Assembly (NCBI GenBank): GCA_964462125.1
Contig: CAYWXT010000246.1
Location: 1-8,418 of the forward strand
DNA from: JAWLFY01 sp964462125
GTDB taxonomy: Bacteria > Planctomycetota > Planctomycetia > Pirellulales > Pirellulaceae
Direction of reading: 5' to 3'
Length of the DNA stretch: 8,418 nucleotides
This document shows, piece by piece, positions 6,348 through 8,418 of the stretch. The stretch's first letter is position 1. Each line of letters opens with the position of its first letter. The position numbers were made by a program, and so were the translations under genes. Under the pieces are notes generated by a model. The model made no database searches and was not told where the DNA came from. It saw nothing but the letters and a program-made list of their open reading frames with translations.

Positions 6348-6947
6348 TCACGTCCGACACCGAAGGATGCCGGCCACTTGGCGAATCGCCTCCGGAAGCG
6401 CCTGGCATTCTTGCTCAAAGACGCGTGCAGCAAGGGTCTCGGCGGTGTCGTCCAGATGGACCGGGCATCGCCGCTGCAGGATCACCGGGCCTCGGTCGTA
6501 TTCGTTGTCGACCCAGTGAACCGTGCAGCCCGATTCGGTCGCCCCGGAGCGAAGCACCGCTTCGTGGACATAATGGCCGTACATGCCGGCACCGCCAAAT
6601 GCAGGCAACAGCGCCGGATGGATGTTGATCACACGGTTTTCGAAATCCTTCGGAATCAGGACATGTTTCAAGAAACCGGCCAGCACGACCAACTCCACCC
6701 CCGCTTGCCGGCAAGGATCGAACATGGCCCGGGAGTAGTCCTCGGGATCCGTCGCAGCCGATTTGCGGGTCACCAACGTGGGTAGCCCGGCGTCGCGCGC
6801 GATCTGGACCCCGCGGACCTTCTCCCTGCTGCTGATCACCAGTCGAATCTCGATCGGTAAATCGCCTTCGTCGCGCTGGCGGATCAGGTTCGCCAGCGTC
6901 CGGCCACTTCCGCTCAAAAAGACCGCGATCGGCAGTGGCGCTGTCAT
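6348..6947 (-). CDS. purN: Phosphoribosylglycinamide formyltransferase (GART)
   Basis: Transfers a formyl group from 10-formyltetrahydrofolate to glycinamide ribonucleotide, the third step of de novo purine synthesis, in the cytosol. The product is 199 residues, close to the usual PurN length of about 200 (E. coli 212). The phosphate-binding loop is SGSGRTLANLI (12-22), the family's GxGSNLxAII-like element. The catalytic triad is intact: Asn108 and His110 in INIHPALLPAFGG, and Asp151 in DNEYDRGPVI. SGCTVHWVD (139-147) is the usual strand before the catalytic Asp. The ATG at 6945-6947 overlaps the ileS stop as ATGA, which settles the start; a TTG at 6966-6968 in the same frame would add seven residues and is less likely. 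Translation is probably coupled to ileS. Confidence 0.95.
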   Translation of the reverse strand: MTAPLPIAVFLSGSGRTLANLIRQRDEGDLPIEIRLVISSREKVRGVQIARDAGLPTLVTRKSAATDPEDYSRAMFDPCRQAGVELVVLAGFLKHVLIPKDFENRVINIHPALLPAFGGAGMYGHYVHEAVLRSGATESGCTVHWVDNEYDRGPVILQRRCPVHLDDTAETLAARVFEQECQALPEAIRQVAGILRCRT

Positions 6948-8418
6948 CGACGTGTATCCAACTTGCAAACGTAGACCCGAGCGTTCTCGGTTTCGATCGC
7001 CGCCACCGACTCGATCGGCTCGGCGGTGAGAGCATCGGCCAAGGTTTCGGCGGCGATCAGGTCGCGGTGCTCACGAACCGCCTGGGTCACCTCGGCGTCG
7101 TCGCTAACGATGCCGATCCCGATCCGATCGGTGTAGGCGCAGCCGATCTCCTTGCGGGCGTTCTGGATCGTGCGGATCAGGTCCTTGGCAACCCCTTCCC
7201 GGCGAAGCTCGTCGGTGACTTCGGTGTTGAGCACGACGACGCAATCAACCCCTTGAGCCGCCGCCCACCCTTCCCGGGCTTGCAGGCGAATCTCAACGTC
7301 GTCGCGGTCCAGTTCGAGTGTGCCGTCAGGAAGCTGCAGCTTGACGCGGCCGGTTGACTGCAACTCCGAGAGCAGCGCATTGCCGTCGGCTGCGGCCAGG
7401 GCCGCCTTGACCGCAGGGACCTGCTTGCCGACTTTCGGGCCGAGCCGTTTGAAATTGGGGACGACGGAGTACTGGACGTAGTCGGCGCCATCGGTGATGT
7501 ACTCGACCGTCTTGACGTTGAGTTCTTCACGCACCAACTCATCGTGGCTTCGCAGCCAGTCCATCCGTGTGTCGTCGGCGAGCACGACCTCGACCTTCGA
7601 CAGTGGCAACCGCACCTTGAGCTTGGCCTCGGCCCGGGCCGCTCGGCCAAGCGATGCGATCTCGCGAAGCAGCCGCATCGAGCTGGAAAGTTCCTCATCG
7701 ACACGGCGAGCATCGGGCGCCGGGTAGTCACACAGATGGACACTGGAAAAGACCCGGTCGCCGAACGGTTCAGTCAATCGTCGCCACAAGGTTTCTGCCA
7801 GGAACGGCACGAAGGGGGCCACCAACTTGGTGACCTGCAACAACGCTTCGTAAAGGGTCCAGTAGGCGTCGAGTTTGTCGGTCGAGTCAGCCTGGCTGGC
7901 CCAAAAGCGATCGCGGCTGCGGCGGACGTACCAATTGCTGAGACCATCGACCAACGCGTTGAGCGCGGCGCAGGCGTTGAAATTGTCGTACCCATCCATC
8001 CGCTCGACGATGGTGGCGACCGAACGATCCAGCTCGGACAAAATCCAACGATCAATCTCGGCACGCTCGGACACCGCGCGGTAGCTGGCCGCCGAAGCCA
8101 GGCTGGCCGGGCTCAGCGACGCATCGGCCTGCCGCGCTGCCGTTGGATCGAAGCCGTCGATCTCAGCGTAGATGCTGAAAAAACTGTAGACATTCCAGAG
8201 CCGCAACAGAAACTCGGGGATCGATTCTCGAATTGACTGTTCCCGGTAACGGATCGCGGTCCACGGCGGCTGACCGGCGAAAAAGAACCACCGCAGCGCG
8301 TCGGCGCCGTACTTATCAAAGATCTCCCCCGGCTCGCGGTAGTTCCGCTTGCTCTTGCTCATCTTGTTCCCGTCTTCCCCGAGCATCAGTCCGAGAACGA
8401 TGCAGTTGCGATAGGGAT
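6944..8418 (-). CDS. ileS: Isoleucyl-tRNA synthetase, C-terminal part (5' partial), type 2
   Basis: Charges tRNA(Ile) with isoleucine using ATP. The frame runs through the right edge, so about 490 C-terminal residues of a protein usually about 1,000 or more are visible. The start, HIGH motif and editing domain lie outside. The first visible residues PYRNCIVLGLMLGEDGN lead into KMSKS (residues 18-22), the ATP-binding loop of class I synthetases, then YGADALRWFFFAG. The anticodon-binding helical domain follows (RWILSELDRSV through LSNWYVRRSRDRFW to PFVPFLAETLWRRL). The tail contains LKVRLPLSKVEVVL and DLIRTIQNARKEIG. I see no C-terminal zinc cluster of the standard bacterial type (paired CxxC), which together with the tail places it with eukaryotic-like type 2 enzymes. 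That type is known for low mupirocin sensitivity, so resistance is inferred only. Its TGA overlaps the purN ATG. Confidence 0.96.
   Translation of the reverse strand, partial: PYRNCIVLGLMLGEDGNKMSKSKRNYREPGEIFDKYGADALRWFFFAGQPPWTAIRYREQSIRESIPEFLLRLWNVYSFFSIYAEIDGFDPTAARQADASLSPASLASAASYRAVSERAEIDRWILSELDRSVATIVERMDGYDNFNACAALNALVDGLSNWYVRRSRDRFWASQADSTDKLDAYWTLYEALLQVTKLVAPFVPFLAETLWRRLTEPFGDRVFSSVHLCDYPAPDARRVDEELSSSMRLLREIASLGRAARAEAKLKVRLPLSKVEVVLADDTRMDWLRSHDELVREELNVKTVEYITDGADYVQYSVVPNFKRLGPKVGKQVPAVKAALAAADGNALLSELQSTGRVKLQLPDGTLELDRDDVEIRLQAREGWAAAQGVDCVVVLNTEVTDELRREGVAKDLIRTIQNARKEIGCAYTDRIGIGIVSDDAEVTQAVREHRDLIAAETLADALTAEPIESVAAIETENARVYVCKLDTRR

Overview
The window is GC-rich and densely coding and reads as a chromosomal segment of a planctomycete, probably a Rhodopirellula/Pirellulaceae-like member. 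That placement is inference from gene content and no marker gene confirms it. The supporting genes are a secreted thioredoxin/CXXCH/double-PDZ protein, an FHA-GAF-class III cyclase with a planctomycete-looking cyclase motif, a eukaryotic-like (type 2) isoleucyl-tRNA synthetase, and a large secreted protein of no recognised family. I see no transposase, integron, CRISPR array, rRNA or tRNA gene.

Layout from left to right. Positions 2-805 (+) hold the C-terminal part of a NosR/NapH-like polytopic membrane iron-sulfur protein cut by the left edge. It converges, across only 16 bases, on a minus-strand pair: an FHA-GAF-nucleotide cyclase (4684 to 2831) followed after about 125 bases by a secreted 627-residue protein of unknown function (2705 to 822). 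That gap carries a plausible sigma-70-type promoter, so the second gene is probably transcribed at least partly on its own. A divergent intergenic region of about 206 bases (4685-4890) separates the cyclase from the plus-strand thioredoxin/PDZ gene (4891-6249). It holds an 8-bp tandem repeat, a possible short leader ORF, a promoter-like TACAAT and a good Shine-Dalgarno. A 98-base convergent gap follows, then purN (6947 to 6348), which overlaps the end of ileS (from beyond the right edge to 6944) by four bases in an ATGA junction.

How the genes relate. ileS and purN are clearly co-transcribed housekeeping genes. The cyclase is a cytosolic signalling enzyme with phosphopeptide-binding (FHA) and sensory (GAF) modules; nothing visible ties it mechanistically to the secreted protein downstream. 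The NosR-like protein and the thioredoxin/haem-motif/PDZ protein both suggest redox work at or outside the membrane, but they are not in one transcription unit. No stretch above 300 bases lacks a gene.

The points most worth attention are a charge-reversing Lys-to-Asp change at the base-specifying position of the cyclase, the CXXCH motif between the thioredoxin fold and PDZ domains, and an apparent internal duplication in the unknown secreted protein. I did not find a convincing new multi-gene system.
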